This document shows, in pieces, positions 62,862-64,000 of a stretch of 64,000 bases of DNA. Position 1 is the first letter of the stretch. Each line of letters opens with the position of its first letter. Under the pieces are notes generated by a model. That model saw nothing but the letters and a program-made list of their open reading frames with translations. It was not told the origin of the DNA and ran no database searches. The DNA comes from Janthinobacterium sp. 17J80-10 (GTDB lineage: Bacteria; Pseudomonadota; Gammaproteobacteria; Burkholderiales; Burkholderiaceae_D), in the NCBI RefSeq assembly GCF_004114795.1, contig NZ_CP035311.1, positions 2,170,001 to 2,234,000 on the forward strand, written 5' to 3'. The translations under genes and the position numbers were made by a program.

Positions 62862-64000
62862 ATGGTGGCGGGGATTTTACGTCTGGCGGTTGCGCTTCTG
62901 CGGAAATTTCCTTTTCTTGCAGGGCATCGTTTACCGAAGTGATCAAGTCACTTTTCACCTTGAGCCACCCTTCAAAGTCACCCGTCCATACGCGCAATTC
63001 GAATTCATAGGCATCCACGCCGCGTTTGATAAAAAGCACTTCCGGCGCCGGCGTCTCGAGCACCTTCTTGTTCCAGCGGCCGACTTCCAGCAGGGTTGCC
63101 TTGAGCCGGGCGACGTTGATATCCGGCTTGGTCACGACAGGTACCGAGATCTGATGCAACTGGTTGGATAGTGTCCAGTTAGTCAGTTTTTCTGAAATCA
63201 GCTTGCCGTTCGGGATAATGACTTCCGCACCAGCTGTACTTTGGATGACGGTGGCGCGGATACCGATGTGCTGGACACGTCCGACCATGTCGTCGATCTG
63301 GATGGTGTCGCCGATCTTGACTGGCCGCTCGAACAGCACGATCAGGCCCGAGACGAAATTGTTGACGATATTTTGCAAGCCGAAGCCGATGCCGACGGTC
63401 AGCGCGCCGGCCACGATGGTGAACTTGGTCATGTCGACACCGATTGCGGCAAGCGCCATCACCAGGCCGGACAGGAGTATCACGTAATGTACCGTCGTCG
63501 ACAGGGCATAGGGCAGCCCGCGGTCGAGACGGAGCCGCGAGAATATCTCTTCTTCAAGCAGAAAGCGTGTCAAGCGTGAAATAGCATAGGTGAGCCAGAG
63601 GATCAGAATGAACAGGGCGACTTCGCTGACGGCGATTGTCAGGTTGCCGAGCTTCCAGGCGACATTCCATAATGACTCCAGCCAGGCGATGACCCGCTGC
63701 AGCAGGCCGGAGGTGAGCAGGGTGACGACGATCCAGAACAAGAATGCGATCCACTTCAGCCACTTGTTGATTCGCATGGCAATCTGCATCCGGTGCCGTT
63801 GCACACCTGCCAGAAACGACACGGGTGGCATATAAAGCAAGCCATGCACCAGGCCTTCCGCCGCGCTGCACAGCGCATACAGCAGCATGGCAGTGTAGGC
63901 GCTCGAGAGCATCGTGCGCAGCATCAGGTCCGCAAGCCTGGCGTAGCCGGATACCACCGCCGCGAGAATGATCAGCGACGCGAACAGGGTTATCCAGCCG
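62860..64000 (-). CDS. MscS-family mechanosensitive channel, 5' end outside window
   Basis: About 379 residues visible; the frame stays open to the right edge (residues such as LFASLIILAA upstream of any start), so the protein begins beyond the window. Several membrane helices precede the pore helix, read as VDMTKFTIVAGALTVGIGFGLQNIVNNFVSGLIVLFERPVKIGD in the sequence and recognisable by its core TVGIGFGLQNIVNNFVSGL. The beta domain (GDTIQIDDMVGRVQHIGIRATVI, IPNGKLISEKLTNWT) and cytoplasmic C-terminus follow. Multiple upstream helices suggest a larger channel of the KefA/YnaI kind. It should relieve turgor after osmotic downshift, which fits a neighbourhood rich in trehalose and glycogen genes. 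Confidence 0.92.
   Translation of the reverse strand, partial: GWITLFASLIILAAVVSGYARLADLMLRTMLSSAYTAMLLYALCSAAEGLVHGLLYMPPVSFLAGVQRHRMQIAMRINKWLKWIAFLFWIVVTLLTSGLLQRVIAWLESLWNVAWKLGNLTIAVSEVALFILILWLTYAISRLTRFLLEEEIFSRLRLDRGLPYALSTTVHYVILLSGLVMALAAIGVDMTKFTIVAGALTVGIGFGLQNIVNNFVSGLIVLFERPVKIGDTIQIDDMVGRVQHIGIRATVIQSTAGAEVIIPNGKLISEKLTNWTLSNQLHQISVPVVTKPDINVARLKATLLEVGRWNKKVLETPAPEVLFIKRGVDAYEFELRVWTGDFEGWLKVKSDLITSVNDALQEKEISAEAQPPDVKSPPP

Overview
The window looks like chromosome of a high-GC betaproteobacterium, probably Burkholderiales and perhaps Oxalobacteraceae. This is inferred from gene content (imuA-imuB-dnaE2, a GlgE/TreS/TreYZ carbohydrate cluster, polyhydroxybutyrate depolymerase, adenosylcobalamin-dependent ribonucleotide reductase, c-type cytochromes) and from strong G/C bias at third positions; no rRNA or other taxonomic marker is present. 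Coding density is very high. Many neighbours overlap by ATGA or similar junctions. I saw no tRNA, rRNA, CRISPR array, insertion sequence or prophage.

Layout. 1-8.4 kb: a GGDEF-EAL protein (5' end outside the window) coupled to a PhnD-like binding protein; a MocR-type regulator divergent from a diheme cytochrome, triheme cytochrome and DUF2970 gene set; an aromatic aminotransferase. 8.6-12.8 kb: an unusual secreted esterase with two catalytic domains (PHB-depolymerase family) ending in a good terminator, then a CapA-like protein and a small stress-type protein. 13-25.4 kb: a histidine kinase, then an oppositely oriented five-gene operon (response regulator, YaiO-like barrel, HEAT protein, GT2 glycosyltransferase, secreted glycosidase-like protein), with a divergent polysaccharide deacetylase, an MFS transporter and a PD40-type protein. 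I read the middle of this as an incompletely described exopolysaccharide synthesis/export/modification locus. 25.4-30.9 kb: the SOS mutasome imuA-imuB-dnaE2 behind a palindromic LexA box.

30.9-33.4 kb is visibly AT-richer and carries a VOC protein, a tiny ORF, an unknown exported protein and a lipoprotein; it begins at a perfect 13-bp inverted repeat over the dnaE2 stop and is the best candidate for acquired DNA. 33.4-37.3 kb: VOC, double cupin, a DUF2419/Qng1-like queuosine-salvage protein, a GNAT acetyltransferase and YjdM.

37.6-59.4 kb is a glycogen/trehalose cluster: glgX, then a divergent alpha-glucosidase, then a tightly packed seven-gene operon glgE, treS-maltokinase fusion, glgB, second glgX, treZ, malQ, treY. 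Together these can build alpha-glucan from trehalose/maltose-1-phosphate (TreS-Mak-GlgE-GlgB) and convert it back to trehalose and glucose (GlgX, MalQ, TreY, TreZ). Neither glgC nor glgA is present here. 59.4-64 kb: class II ribonucleotide reductase behind an FNR/Anr-type promoter, a cytochrome c-551-like protein with its own terminator, and an MscS-type channel running off the right edge.
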